The position numbers and the translations under genes are program-made. The notes beneath the pieces are model-generated. The model was not told where the DNA came from and did no database searches. It was given only the letters and a program-made list of their open reading frames with translations. Below are positions 1 through 5,841 of a stretch of 5,844 nucleotides of DNA, one piece after another. This DNA is from Candidatus Bathyarchaeota archaeon. GTDB taxonomy: Archaea > Thermoproteota > Bathyarchaeia > Bathyarchaeales > Bathycorpusculaceae. The first letter of the stretch is position 1; each line of letters starts with the position of its first letter. The stretch covers positions 23,231 to 29,074 of the forward strand of contig DUHG01000117.1 in assembly GCA_013330975.1 (NCBI GenBank), given 5' to 3'.

Positions 1-720
1 ATGTCTCAGAACCCCAACCTTTTTCTTTCCATTAACAAACCAGTGAAAGACGAGTACGGCAGAGTAATCGGCAAAGTCGCATCCCTAGCAATGACCCCAA
101 ACGGTCAATTCGATGCTGTATTTGTCGAATTCAACGGTGGAAGATTCTCAAAACAACCAATTCAGCAGCTCAAATTCAATGGCGCTGAAGTCACGTTCAT
201 TTCATCAACAAAATCTCAGGCAAGCATACTCTGCGACCAAATACCGCTAATATGGAGAAAAGATCAAGCTCTCAAAGACCTGTCGGACAAAAAGAAGATT
301 TCTACCGACATGTACCAGGAGATCCATAACAGCTTCAATGGAATACTAAGCCAACTCAAGAAAGACGCGCAAATCCTATCCGACGAAATAGCTGACCAAA
401 TCGGATCCTGCGAAGAAGAAATGAAGGCAATGAACTACGCGATACTCAACCTCGAACTAGAACACGAAATAGGAAAAGTTGACGAAGATGCCTACAAAGC
501 AGCCTTCAGCAATCTGCAAGAAAATCTCAAACGCGTCATGGCAGAGAGAAATGAACTGGAACAGGCTAAAAGCAAGCTCTCGAACATGGTACTTGGAGAA
601 TCCTTAACACTACCGACCAAGATGAAGCCTCTAGTTGAACCGCCAATCGAAACAAAAGCAGAGCTTCCTGAACCCCCAGTTGTTGTGTACGTGAAAGAAG
701 TAGGCAAAGCCGGAATATAG
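1..720 (+). CDS. cdvA: CdvA, archaeal cell-division scaffold protein
   Basis: CdvA is the TACK-archaeal scaffold that forms filaments at mid-cell and recruits ESCRT-III (CdvB). The 239-residue product has the family layout. Residues about 8-75 form a PRC-barrel-like beta domain, including the stretch KPVKDEYGRVIGKV. Residues about 85-200 are a long, charged, heptad-like coiled coil. A Pro-rich linker follows, and the tail ELPEPPVVVYVKEVG (221-235) is placed like the E3B peptide that binds the CdvB winged helix. The first base of the window is the ATG. The barrel looks complete, so this is probably the true start, but the promoter and ribosome-binding site lie outside. The gene is first in an operon with cdvB and cdvC. 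An oddity is that the tail contains LPEPP (222-226), the same core as the MIM2-like motif of the neighbouring CdvB. Identification rests on layout plus operon context. Confidence 0.92.
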   Translation: MSQNPNLFLSINKPVKDEYGRVIGKVASLAMTPNGQFDAVFVEFNGGRFSKQPIQQLKFNGAEVTFISSTKSQASILCDQIPLIWRKDQALKDLSDKKKISTDMYQEIHNSFNGILSQLKKDAQILSDEIADQIGSCEEEMKAMNYAILNLELEHEIGKVDEDAYKAAFSNLQENLKRVMAERNELEQAKSKLSNMVLGESLTLPTKMKPLVEPPIETKAELPEPPVVVYVKEVGKAGI

Positions 721-739
721 GCTAGAAAACGAGCAGCAT

Positions 740-788
740 GGGGGAGGGGACGACCGATAAAGAGCCTAACCAGTCCGAACCCTCCTCC
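740..788 (+). promoter_or_regulatory. G-rich/C-rich hairpin in the cdvA-cdvB junction
   Basis: GGGGGAGGG (740-748) can pair with CCCTCCTCC (780-788) as nine continuous base pairs, one of them G-U, closing a 31-base loop. The stem begins right after the ATG at 738 and ends just before the GTG at 790. The left arm resembles a Shine-Dalgarno sequence and the right arm resembles the 16S anti-Shine-Dalgarno tail. The pairing is seen in the sequence. A role in cdvB translation is inference. Confidence 0.4.
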
Positions 789-789
789 A

Positions 790-1641
790 GTGAAGGAAAT
801 CGCTTCGAAGTCAATTATGACCCTTAGGGTTCAGCAGAACAAACTTGAGCAGGCAAGCTACAGGTTAAAACAACGAGACAAGATACTTTTCGAAAGCTGC
901 ATGGGTGCGCTGCGGCGGAACAACAAAGAGAAGGCTGCTATTTGTGCCAATGAGTTAGCCGAAATAAGAAAGCTCATAAAATTCCTTTACAACGTGCAGC
1001 TAGCTATCGAACGCGTGGTCCTAAGACTTGAGACTATACGTGAGCTAAGCGAAATAGTCGTTGACCTCAAACCGGCTCTAAGGCTTCTTCAAGATGTATC
1101 GCATGATCTCTTTCAAGTGCTGCCAGATGTATCAGCTGAATTAAATAACGTTAACACTACAATAAGCGAGACTCTCTATGCCACAAAAATCAGTGCGGAC
1201 CCAACGATAATTCCGGTCGATAGAAAAACAGCGGGCGGCGAAGAAGTGCTAAAAGAAGTTTCTAGCTTCATCGAGCAAAAACTAACCGAAAATCTGCCCG
1301 AACCCCCAACAACAATACATACTCCAGAGAAAGCAAGGGTCAAGGAACTCGTGGCTCTATCAACGAACTGCTCACAAGTGATTGGCAGAAACTCAATCGA
1401 AGAAAACACAAGAGACTCTTCCCAAACCCTCTTTTCTTATAAAAAATCAGAAATAAAAGAAATCCAGCTGACAGTCGAGAATCCCTCGATAGAGGAATCA
1501 CTCCTCGAATACGTACGGAAATACAACGGCGAAATAGATCTTAGCCGTTGCTCAAGCGATCTCAAAACCTCGAATGAGGAGATCGAGAAAGCCCTTGAGA
1601 CGTTAGGAAGCAAGGGGAAAATCAAGATCGAAGTAAGATAA
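790..1641 (+). CDS. cdvB: CdvB, ESCRT-III family cell-division protein
   Basis: CdvB is the archaeal ESCRT-III homologue that polymerises at the division site and constricts the membrane. The 283-residue reading has an ESCRT-III core of alpha helices (about 8-140), beginning around LRVQQNKLEQASYRLKQRDK, which closely matches the helix-1 pattern of crenarchaeal CdvB. A linker follows with a MIM2-like motif, LPEPP (169-173), for binding the MIT domain of CdvC. A C-terminal winged-helix domain (about 233-283, SIEESLLEYVRKYNGEIDLS onward) is the expected docking site for the CdvA tail. MIM2 plus winged helix marks this as the main CdvA-recruited paralogue rather than a short accessory one. The start is doubtful. 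GTG at 790 is the first usable start in frame after the cdvA stop, but it has no purine-rich site, lies 69 bases after cdvA, and leaves a shorter N-terminus than usual. An ATG at 738 in another frame may be the real start if a frame change exists. The stop is 9 bases before ATG 1651. Confidence 0.93.
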   Translation: MKEIASKSIMTLRVQQNKLEQASYRLKQRDKILFESCMGALRRNNKEKAAICANELAEIRKLIKFLYNVQLAIERVVLRLETIRELSEIVVDLKPALRLLQDVSHDLFQVLPDVSAELNNVNTTISETLYATKISADPTIIPVDRKTAGGEEVLKEVSSFIEQKLTENLPEPPTTIHTPEKARVKELVALSTNCSQVIGRNSIEENTRDSSQTLFSYKKSEIKEIQLTVENPSIEESLLEYVRKYNGEIDLSRCSSDLKTSNEEIEKALETLGSKGKIKIEVR

Positions 1642-1653
1642 CTCAAGAAAATG

Positions 1654-1659
1654 AAGGAG
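1654..1659 (+). promoter_or_regulatory. Ribosome-binding site that decides the cdvC start
   Basis: AAGGAG lies 6 bases before ATG 1666. It falls inside the alternative five-codon extension from ATG 1651, so it favours the shorter protein. Confidence 0.65.
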
Positions 1660-1665
1660 AAAGAA

Positions 1666-2844
1666 ATGAGCGCCTCACAAGAGCTTGAAAAAGCAGCAAC
1701 TGCGTTTGCGCTAGATGCTGTCCGGTTGGACAAGCAAGGAGCAAAAGGAAAAGCCATAGCGCTTTATCAGAAGGCAATAGAAAGCCTCCTGCAACTTGTT
1801 CAACTCTACCCAGAATACGGGCTCAACAAAGTCTATGTTCAGAGAGCAATTGCTTACCAAGAGCGTATCAAAGCCTTGCAAGGCGCAGTTACACCGGCTG
1901 ACTTCCAGATTGATGCGGAAGCAAGAAGCCACGATGGCGCAGGCGGCGGGGCTACTACCGAAGGAGGAAAATCCAGCTACGAAGAGCTCATCGTCACAGA
2001 AAAACCAAAAGTCGTCTGGGAAGAAGTCGTAGGCTTAGAAACCGCTAAGAAAGCGATAAAAGAAGCCATAGTCTACCCCGTCCAACGACCAGACCTGTTT
2101 CCTCTAGGCTGGCCCCGAGGCATACTGCTGTTTGGCCCGCCAGGATGTGGGAAGACTCTAATCGCAGCAGCCGTTGCGACGGAACTAAACGCAACGTTCT
2201 ATTCGATTGATGCAGCTTCGATAATGTCCAAGTGGCTCGGAGAAGCAGAACAAAACGTCGCAAAACTCTTCGGCTCAGCCCGAAAGTCGTCAAACGACGG
2301 CAAACCAGCCATAGTATTCGTAGATGAACTGGACTCACTAATGGGGCAACACTCAAATGAAGTCGGAGGCGAAATTCGAGTCCGCAACCAATTCCTGAAA
2401 GAAATGGACGGTGTGATGGACAAAGGAAAAGCACTGCACGTTTACGTCATCGGCGCCACAAACAAACCCTGGGATCTAGACTGGGCTTTCATCCGAAGAT
2501 TCCAAAAAAGAATTCTGGTTCCTCTACCCGACCACAACACTCGATTAATGATGCTCAAATTATACACAAGCAACCTGCAGATCTCAGAAGACGTTGACCT
2601 ACACGAACTCGCGCGACTTAGCGAAGGGTTCTCGGGTAGCGACATAAGAGACGTGTGCCAATCAGCACAATTGTCTCTCATTGGCGAGTTCTTTGAATCT
2701 GGTCAGGCAATGGACAAAGAGGCAAAACCGCGCCCCCTTACAATGACTGACTTCAGAGGAATACTAGAAGACCGAAAACCAAGCGTATCGATGAGCATGC
2801 TTTCGCACTACAGTAGATGGTTCGAAGCTTTCAAAGCACTTTAA
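1666..2844 (+). CDS. cdvC: CdvC, Vps4-type AAA+ ATPase of cell division
   Basis: CdvC hydrolyses ATP to remodel or disassemble CdvB/ESCRT-III polymers during division. Numbering from ATG 1666 (392 residues), an MIT domain covers about 3-75, with helices around LEKAATAFALDAVRLDKQG and IALYQKAIESLLQLVQLYPE. The AAA module follows, with Walker A GPPGCGKT (157-164), Walker B IVFVDELD (216-223, catalytic E221), sensor region VIGATNKPWDLDW and paired arginine fingers R277/R278 in FIRRFQKR. The C-terminal helical region ends in a Vps4-like tail, and length is normal for the family. I chose ATG 1666 because AAGGAG at 1654-1659 sits 6 bases upstream, and because MSASQELEK matches the usual short Vps4 N-terminus. 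ATG 1651 would add five residues and has no visible ribosome-binding site. It is last in the cdvABC operon. Confidence 0.95.
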   Translation: MSASQELEKAATAFALDAVRLDKQGAKGKAIALYQKAIESLLQLVQLYPEYGLNKVYVQRAIAYQERIKALQGAVTPADFQIDAEARSHDGAGGGATTEGGKSSYEELIVTEKPKVVWEEVVGLETAKKAIKEAIVYPVQRPDLFPLGWPRGILLFGPPGCGKTLIAAAVATELNATFYSIDAASIMSKWLGEAEQNVAKLFGSARKSSNDGKPAIVFVDELDSLMGQHSNEVGGEIRVRNQFLKEMDGVMDKGKALHVYVIGATNKPWDLDWAFIRRFQKRILVPLPDHNTRLMMLKLYTSNLQISEDVDLHELARLSEGFSGSDIRDVCQSAQLSLIGEFFESGQAMDKEAKPRPLTMTDFRGILEDRKPSVSMSMLSHYSRWFEAFKAL

Positions 2845-2893
2845 ACCCGGAGGGAAAAACCAAAAGAAAAAGCTGATAACGGCTGCGTGGAAA

Positions 2894-2957
2894 AGTTTGG
2901 AGAAAACAAATATTTTTACACGCTCTCCCTTCTCCCCCCTCAATAGATCTCCAAACT
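2894..2957. terminator. Inverted repeat and T-tract between convergent cdvC and mobB
   Basis: AGTTTGGAGA (2894-2903) is repeated as its exact complement TCTCCAAACT (2948-2957), giving a 10-bp stem with a 44-base loop. Within the loop, ATTTTTA (about 2912-2918) is a T-tract on the + strand, a normal archaeal termination signal for the cdv operon. The element lies in the 136-base gap where cdvC (+) and mobB (-) converge, so it could limit read-through both ways. No oligo-T run is obvious for the - strand. Confidence 0.4.
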
Positions 2958-2980
2958 CCACAAACAGCCCTATCAGTAAA

Positions 2981-3505
2981 CTATCTCTTCAGAACCTTTT
3001 CTTCAATAAGTTCAGATAGCTTCTGAGCATTTCTCAAAGCGTCAACATAAGGCACATTTGAGTGTATGCCCCCAGTGTTGTAAGGTCCACTAAAAGCCAA
3101 GATTGGCTTATACAGCCCTATCGCGCTTTCAGCTTCTTCTCTTGATTTTACCACAACAATTTTAGGAATATCTCCCCTGGAAAGTCGTTTTTTAAACCCC
3201 TCAACAAAGACGATATCATTTCCCTTGCATTTGCCGAGAAGTTGCTCGGTTTTCACCGAGTCAAGCGACACCTTTTCTATGGTGGCGACTTCTTTGGCAG
3301 CAACACTCACAATCGTTCTGGCCCCAGACTGTGCAAACCTCCAGGTGTCCTTCCCTGGTGTGTCAATTGTGAATTCTGGCTCAGAGACATGCTTTATTGC
3401 CGCTACCTTGTAACCTTTTTTCGTCAATTCTCTCACAAGGTTCTCCATGGTTGTGGTTTTGCCCGATTTCTTTGTTCCAACAACCGCCACAGCTTGAATT
3501 TCCAT
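2981..3505 (-). CDS. mobB: MobB, molybdopterin-guanine dinucleotide biosynthesis GTP-binding protein
   Basis: MobB is a small cytoplasmic P-loop GTPase that assists conversion of molybdopterin to its guanine dinucleotide form, the cofactor of many molybdenum and tungsten oxidoreductases. The 174-residue product starts with a beta strand and Walker A, VGTKKSGKTT (9-18). It continues with the MobB-typical stretches KHVSEPEFTIDTPGKDTWRF and SGARTIVSV, and then the Walker B-like strand NDIVFVEGFKK. Length is typical for a stand-alone MobB. The ATG at 3505 is preceded by GAGG with 7-base spacing. The gene begins 12 bases after the stop of the upstream - strand gene, so the two are probably co-transcribed. 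No other molybdenum-cofactor gene is in the window, so the partner enzymes cannot be judged. Some archaeal MobB-like proteins may act in other cofactor pathways. Confidence 0.9.
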   Translation of the reverse strand: MEIQAVAVVGTKKSGKTTTMENLVRELTKKGYKVAAIKHVSEPEFTIDTPGKDTWRFAQSGARTIVSVAAKEVATIEKVSLDSVKTEQLLGKCKGNDIVFVEGFKKRLSRGDIPKIVVVKSREEAESAIGLYKPILAFSGPYNTGGIHSNVPYVDALRNAQKLSELIEEKVLKR

Positions 3506-3517
3506 GCCAAAGCCTCG

Positions 3518-4081
3518 CTATTTCATTTCTTCTGTGAAAATCTCCTCAAGCATCTTCTTGTTTATACCAATCTCTTCAGCCAGCACTTTGGTCATCTTAA
3601 CGTAGGTTCGGAAGAGACTCTGAAGGATCTCGGCTTTCTCGGTCTCAGTTAACTCTTTTTCCTCGGCGAGTAGAAGGGCAAACCATTTTCCCGCATCGGT
3701 CAGTTGATATGTTTTGACCCATATGATTCTGCCTTCTCTCTCGTTCTTTTCCATTTCCTCATTTAAAACCCTCAGCTTGGTCAGAGACTTAAGGTTCTCA
3801 ATGATAGTCTTGTTTGAATAATTGAGTTTCGTGAACAAGTCCCTCTGATAAATGCTCTTAGAAACACCCTGCTTGAGGGAGAAACGCAAAAGGTCAACTG
3901 CCGCTTTCGAACCGAAAATGGCGCTGAGAATCTTGTCTTTCTGTTCAGTTGGAAGAAAGACTACATAGGGATGTAATTCCTCTGCCAAAGTTAACCCCCA
4001 CTTCCAATTTTGATAGCGTTCCCATTTAAGAGTTATGCTCTCTATAGCACCACTATTACAGGAATAAGAGCAGTGAGTCAC
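3518..4081 (-). CDS. Helical protein, possible winged-helix transcription regulator (start uncertain)
   Basis: I do not recognise a named family. The longest frame gives 187 residues, mostly helical and charged. A middle part resembles a winged-helix DNA-binding domain: LLRFSLKQGVSKSIYQRDLF, then NYSNKTIIENLKSLTKLRVL as a possible recognition helix, then a beta wing with GRIIWVKTYQLTDAGKWFALLL. The pattern of a helix pair followed by YxLTDAGKW is common in archaeal ArsR/MarR-like regulators. The C-terminus is a Glu/Lys-rich helix ending EEIFTEEMK. The start is uncertain. GTG 4081 gives the longest frame, but its first four codons lie in the 3' strand of the SRP RNA terminal helix. The next in-frame standard start is TTG 3988, preceded by GTGGGGG, which gives 156 residues. 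The region between the two looks protein-like (WERYQNWKWG), so neither is secure. It lies 12 bases upstream of mobB, probably in the same transcript. Confidence 0.72.
   Translation of the reverse strand: MTHCSYSCNSGAIESITLKWERYQNWKWGLTLAEELHPYVVFLPTEQKDKILSAIFGSKAAVDLLRFSLKQGVSKSIYQRDLFTKLNYSNKTIIENLKSLTKLRVLNEEMEKNEREGRIIWVKTYQLTDAGKWFALLLAEEKELTETEKAEILQSLFRTYVKMTKVLAEEIGINKKMLEEIFTEEMK
4024..4030 (-). promoter_or_regulatory. Possible TATA box for the winged-helix-like gene and mobB
   Basis: Reading the - strand, CTTAAAT lies about 26 bases upstream of position 4000. That would put transcription onset just before the TTG start candidate at 3988, after the end of the SRP RNA. It is a weak match to the archaeal TATA element, supported only by position. 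Confidence 0.25.
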
Positions 4082-4388
4082 TGCGGTTCGACGCCTAGAC
4101 TCCGCCGGGAACCCTCAAGCCCTAGCCTATTACCCGCACTCCCTTGAGCGCGTAACGTCCAAACTTAGGTTGCTCTCTCCCGAGCCTGGCCGGGTTCGCC
4201 TGGTAAACCCCGAAATCAACTTCCCTACGGAAGCCGCACGGAGACCGCCAGCCCCAAAGGACGGATAGTCACTGGTTCGGAAATGAAGGTCTCAGCGACC
4301 TTTGACGCCTCAGCCGCAGTTGTCAGCCCGTCATGTAGAGGGTTTACGGTACAAGGGACCCCTACCCCCCCGCCTGAGACTCACTGCC
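4068..4388 (-). ncRNA. Signal recognition particle 7S RNA (archaeal type)
   Basis: This is the RNA scaffold of the signal recognition particle, which with SRP54 and SRP19 targets nascent membrane and secreted proteins to the translocon. The 5' end GCAGTGAGTC (4387-4378) pairs perfectly over 10 bp with GACTCACTGC (4079-4070), forming archaeal helix 1. The Alu-domain segment ACCGTAAACC (4350-4341) is an archaeal signature. Helix 6 is CTTCC-GTAG-GGAAG (4233-4220), with a GNAR tetraloop for SRP19. Helix 8 (4191-4168) has GGCCAGG, stem CTC, loop GGGA, stem GAG, then AGCAACC, which is the SRP54-binding symmetric loop and GNRA tetraloop. Its length of about 320 bases is normal for archaea. The 3' end is set by helix 1 and a following T-rich stretch, so it is accurate to only a few bases. 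Confidence 0.97.
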
Positions 4389-4410
4389 GAAAGACGAGAG
4401 GCTGAACAAA

Positions 4411-4427
4411 TCTATAAACTTTAGTTT
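4411..4427 (-). promoter_or_regulatory. TATA box and BRE of the SRP RNA gene
   Basis: On the - strand, TTTATA (4418-4413) is centred 27 bases before the predicted first base of the SRP RNA (about 4388), the usual archaeal TATA-to-start spacing. The purine-rich ACTAAAG just upstream fits a TFB recognition element. The same bases read on the + strand give TCTATAAAC, so the site might also work in the opposite direction. Confidence 0.75.
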
Positions 4428-4694
4428 TCCAAGCTATTCGTTTTGATTTTGATTTAGATTGTAAGCTGCAAACCGATTATGGGAGCTTATTCTTCCAACC
4501 TTGATATTGGCTTTTCTTCATGCTTCAGCGTTTTTTGAGGCGAAAAATCAGCATAATGCTTCTTATGATTATAATGGAGGCTGTAATGTGAGCATATCTC
4601 GTTTTGCGTATATGAGAGAGTTGAAGAAATTCAACTTGAAAAAGTCGAGCTTGATGAGAAGACTTGAAGCTTGGGCTAATTACAAAAAGAGTTT
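4428..4694. other. Stretch without a firm gene between the SRP promoter and the DUF3795-type gene
   Basis: About 270 bases contain no long convincing frame on either strand. Near 4441-4460 the + strand has a short T-rich direct repeat (TTTTGATTTTGATTTAGATT). The right part holds a possible small + strand protein with a good ribosome-binding site. I found no tRNA, box C/D RNA with a closing stem, or repeat array. Confidence 0.5.
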
Positions 4695-4719
4695 CTATTT
4701 TCTGAGTTTTAATGAGTAG
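4588..4719 (+). CDS. Possible small basic protein, 43 residues, unknown function
   Basis: A GTG at 4588 follows GGAGG (4576-4580) with 7-base spacing, the clearest Shine-Dalgarno match in this region. The frame encodes 43 residues rich in Lys, Arg, Phe and Tyr, with a likely amphipathic basic helix (MRELKKFNLKKSSLMRRLEA). It has no Cys and no signal peptide. The frame stays open upstream to a TTG at 4501 without a better start. It overlaps the 3' end of the convergent DUF3795-type gene by 25 bases. A + strand TATA-like sequence at 4411-4418 could drive it with a leader of roughly 150 bases. I do not recognise it. It may be a chance frame, a degraded gene remnant or a real small protein. Confidence 0.3.
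   Translation: MSISRFAYMRELKKFNLKKSSLMRRLEAWANYKKSFYFLSFNE
4678..4692 (-). terminator. T-tract after the DUF3795-type gene
   Basis: On the - strand, CTCTTTTTGTAATT begins a few bases after the TAG stop at 4695-4697. A run of five T without a strong hairpin fits archaeal factor-independent termination. The match is modest. Confidence 0.35.
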
Positions 4720-5249
4720 TTCTTGTTTTCAGCAACTTCGTTCAAGATTGAATGCATGACTTCAGACTTCTCTTTTATGTTTTGTCCCTTCGCTTTCGCT
4801 CTTGCCTCTTCCACAACACTTTCCAACTCCTCGATATCCAAGATTGTTGCGGCTATGCAGTAGAGGGTTTTTGAGCGTCCTTCGTTGAATTCCGCCAGAA
4901 TGGTCCGAAGCAGTCTCTCCCTTATCTTCAGCTGCTTTTCGAATTCTTCCATTCCATGCTTCTGGATGAACGCTATGTTGTTTTCAAGCCTTTGGTAGCA
5001 GACGATTGAGTCGCGTTGCTTGCCCAACTCCCTGAATTTTCTCCACCTGGCACAGGTGCTGTTCTCCTCGCAAAATCCGCAAAAACTTATTCTTCTTTTC
5101 TTTACAGCGCAAGTATGGAATGGGCATGGGGCACCCATTCGGTGTTCGCTTTTGCATCCGTGGCACTTGCTTTTGGTTTCTCTGTGGTAGGCTGGACAGA
5201 GCCTGCAGGAGAGACCGCAGATTCCAATTTCGGTGTAGCCAATTTCCAT
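4695..5249 (-). CDS. DUF3795-type Cys-rich protein, predicted metal-binding
   Basis: The N-terminal half has the Cys pattern I associate with DUF3795: CGLSCRLCPAYHRETKSKCHGC, then CPFHTC, then CGFC and TC. Numbered from ATG 5249 (184 residues), the ten cysteines are at 11, 15, 18, 29, 32, 42, 47, 57, 60 and 66, suited to binding zinc or possibly an iron-sulfur cluster. Residues about 85-150 are helical and include EFNEGRSKTLYCIAATIL, a stretch seen in the longer archaeal members. The C-terminus is a charged helix. The function of the family is not established. ATG 5249 has the weak purine-rich stretch GAGTGA about 8 bases upstream. GTG 5261 would add four residues and has no visible site. The gene follows the flavodoxin-like gene on the same strand after a gap of roughly 118 bases with no clear promoter, so co-transcription is possible but unproven. 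Confidence 0.85.
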   Translation of the reverse strand: MEIGYTEIGICGLSCRLCPAYHRETKSKCHGCKSEHRMGAPCPFHTCAVKKRRISFCGFCEENSTCARWRKFRELGKQRDSIVCYQRLENNIAFIQKHGMEEFEKQLKIRERLLRTILAEFNEGRSKTLYCIAATILDIEELESVVEEARAKAKGQNIKEKSEVMHSILNEVAENKNYSLKLRK

Positions 5250-5367
5250 TTGGATCTTCACTCTGTTGGTTGCTAGATTTGGTGTTTGTTGTATTGTTCT
5301 ATTTCAGTCAACCGGCTCGACCTTCATGTGACTATGATAATAGCTGCAAAATTCATGTGGGCACGTT

Positions 5368-5841
5368 TCATTTTTCTTGCAGTTTCTGCTTCAGGTCCTG
5401 GGCAAATTCCTCTGCGTGTTTGAGGTCTTCAGCGTTAGGTCTGCCCTTGTTCATTCCACCAAAGTATTTGAGAAAACCATTCGTGTTGAAACCTTTGCAT
5501 TGAAATTCACCAACTATCTTGTAACCTTTAGATTGTAGTTTTTCCCTGAGTGTCGAGTGGTCTTTGGCGAGTTTTTCTTCTCCTGTAATGGCGCTGGTTG
5601 AGAAAATGAATACTTTCTTGTTGATGACTTGTGGCAGTTTGTCGGCAAAGTCAAGCAGGATTTGATAGTTTCTTTCGCTATCGATTCCTGAGCCGAAGCC
5701 TACTAGGTTATGCTCTTGAACCTCTTCTGGATTGGTTTGCTGTGGTATTTGTATTTGGGCATTAAGCACTTTTGCCATGACTTCTGCTATCTTCTGAGTG
5801 TTATTGTGATGATGTGAAAAGCAAACGATCAAAGACTTCAT
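5368..5841 (-). CDS. Flavodoxin family protein
   Basis: This is a 157-residue single-domain flavodoxin-like protein that should bind FMN and act as a cytoplasmic electron carrier or small reductase. It begins with beta strand MKSLIVCF and the FMN phosphate loop SHHHNNTQKIAE (9-20). A second strand and loop follow at LVGFGSGID (46-54), and a third at VFIFSTSAITG (77-87), in the expected positions for loops flanking the isoalloxazine ring. The tail has GEFQCKGFNT (111-120) and FGGMNKGRPNAEDLKHAEEF (127-146), a pattern I know from anaerobic flavodoxin-like proteins of archaea and clostridia. Three adjacent His (10-12) in the phosphate loop are unusual compared with the common T/S-rich loop. The ATG lies three bases from the window edge, so the promoter and ribosome-binding site are not visible. 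The electron partners are unknown. Confidence 0.88.
   Translation of the reverse strand: MKSLIVCFSHHHNNTQKIAEVMAKVLNAQIQIPQQTNPEEVQEHNLVGFGSGIDSERNYQILLDFADKLPQVINKKVFIFSTSAITGEEKLAKDHSTLREKLQSKGYKIVGEFQCKGFNTNGFLKYFGGMNKGRPNAEDLKHAEEFAQDLKQKLQEK

Noticed and set aside
2045..2434. Long - strand frame opposite the cdvC AAA region
   Set aside because: It is antisense to the Walker A/B coding sequence, Leu/Arg-rich with no recognisable domain, and explained by codon bias of cdvC.
3242..3652. + strand frame opposite mobB and its upstream gene
   Set aside because: It crosses two well-supported - strand genes and their junction, and its product is Phe/Cys/His-rich without family resemblance.
4441..4460. 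TTTTGATTTTGATTTAGATT as a CRISPR or tandem-repeat start
   Set aside because: It has only about two and a half short units and no spacers or further copies.
4651..4705. Possible box C/D guide RNA (TGATGA and CTGA about 50 bases apart)
   Set aside because: There is no closing terminal stem and no clear internal C'/D' pair, so the boxes are probably chance in an AT-rich region.
5016..5503. Two overlapping + strand frames opposite the DUF3795-type gene and the flavodoxin-like 3' end
   Set aside because: Their Cys and Trp content is the antisense image of the Cys-rich gene, and no ribosome-binding site or domain is seen.
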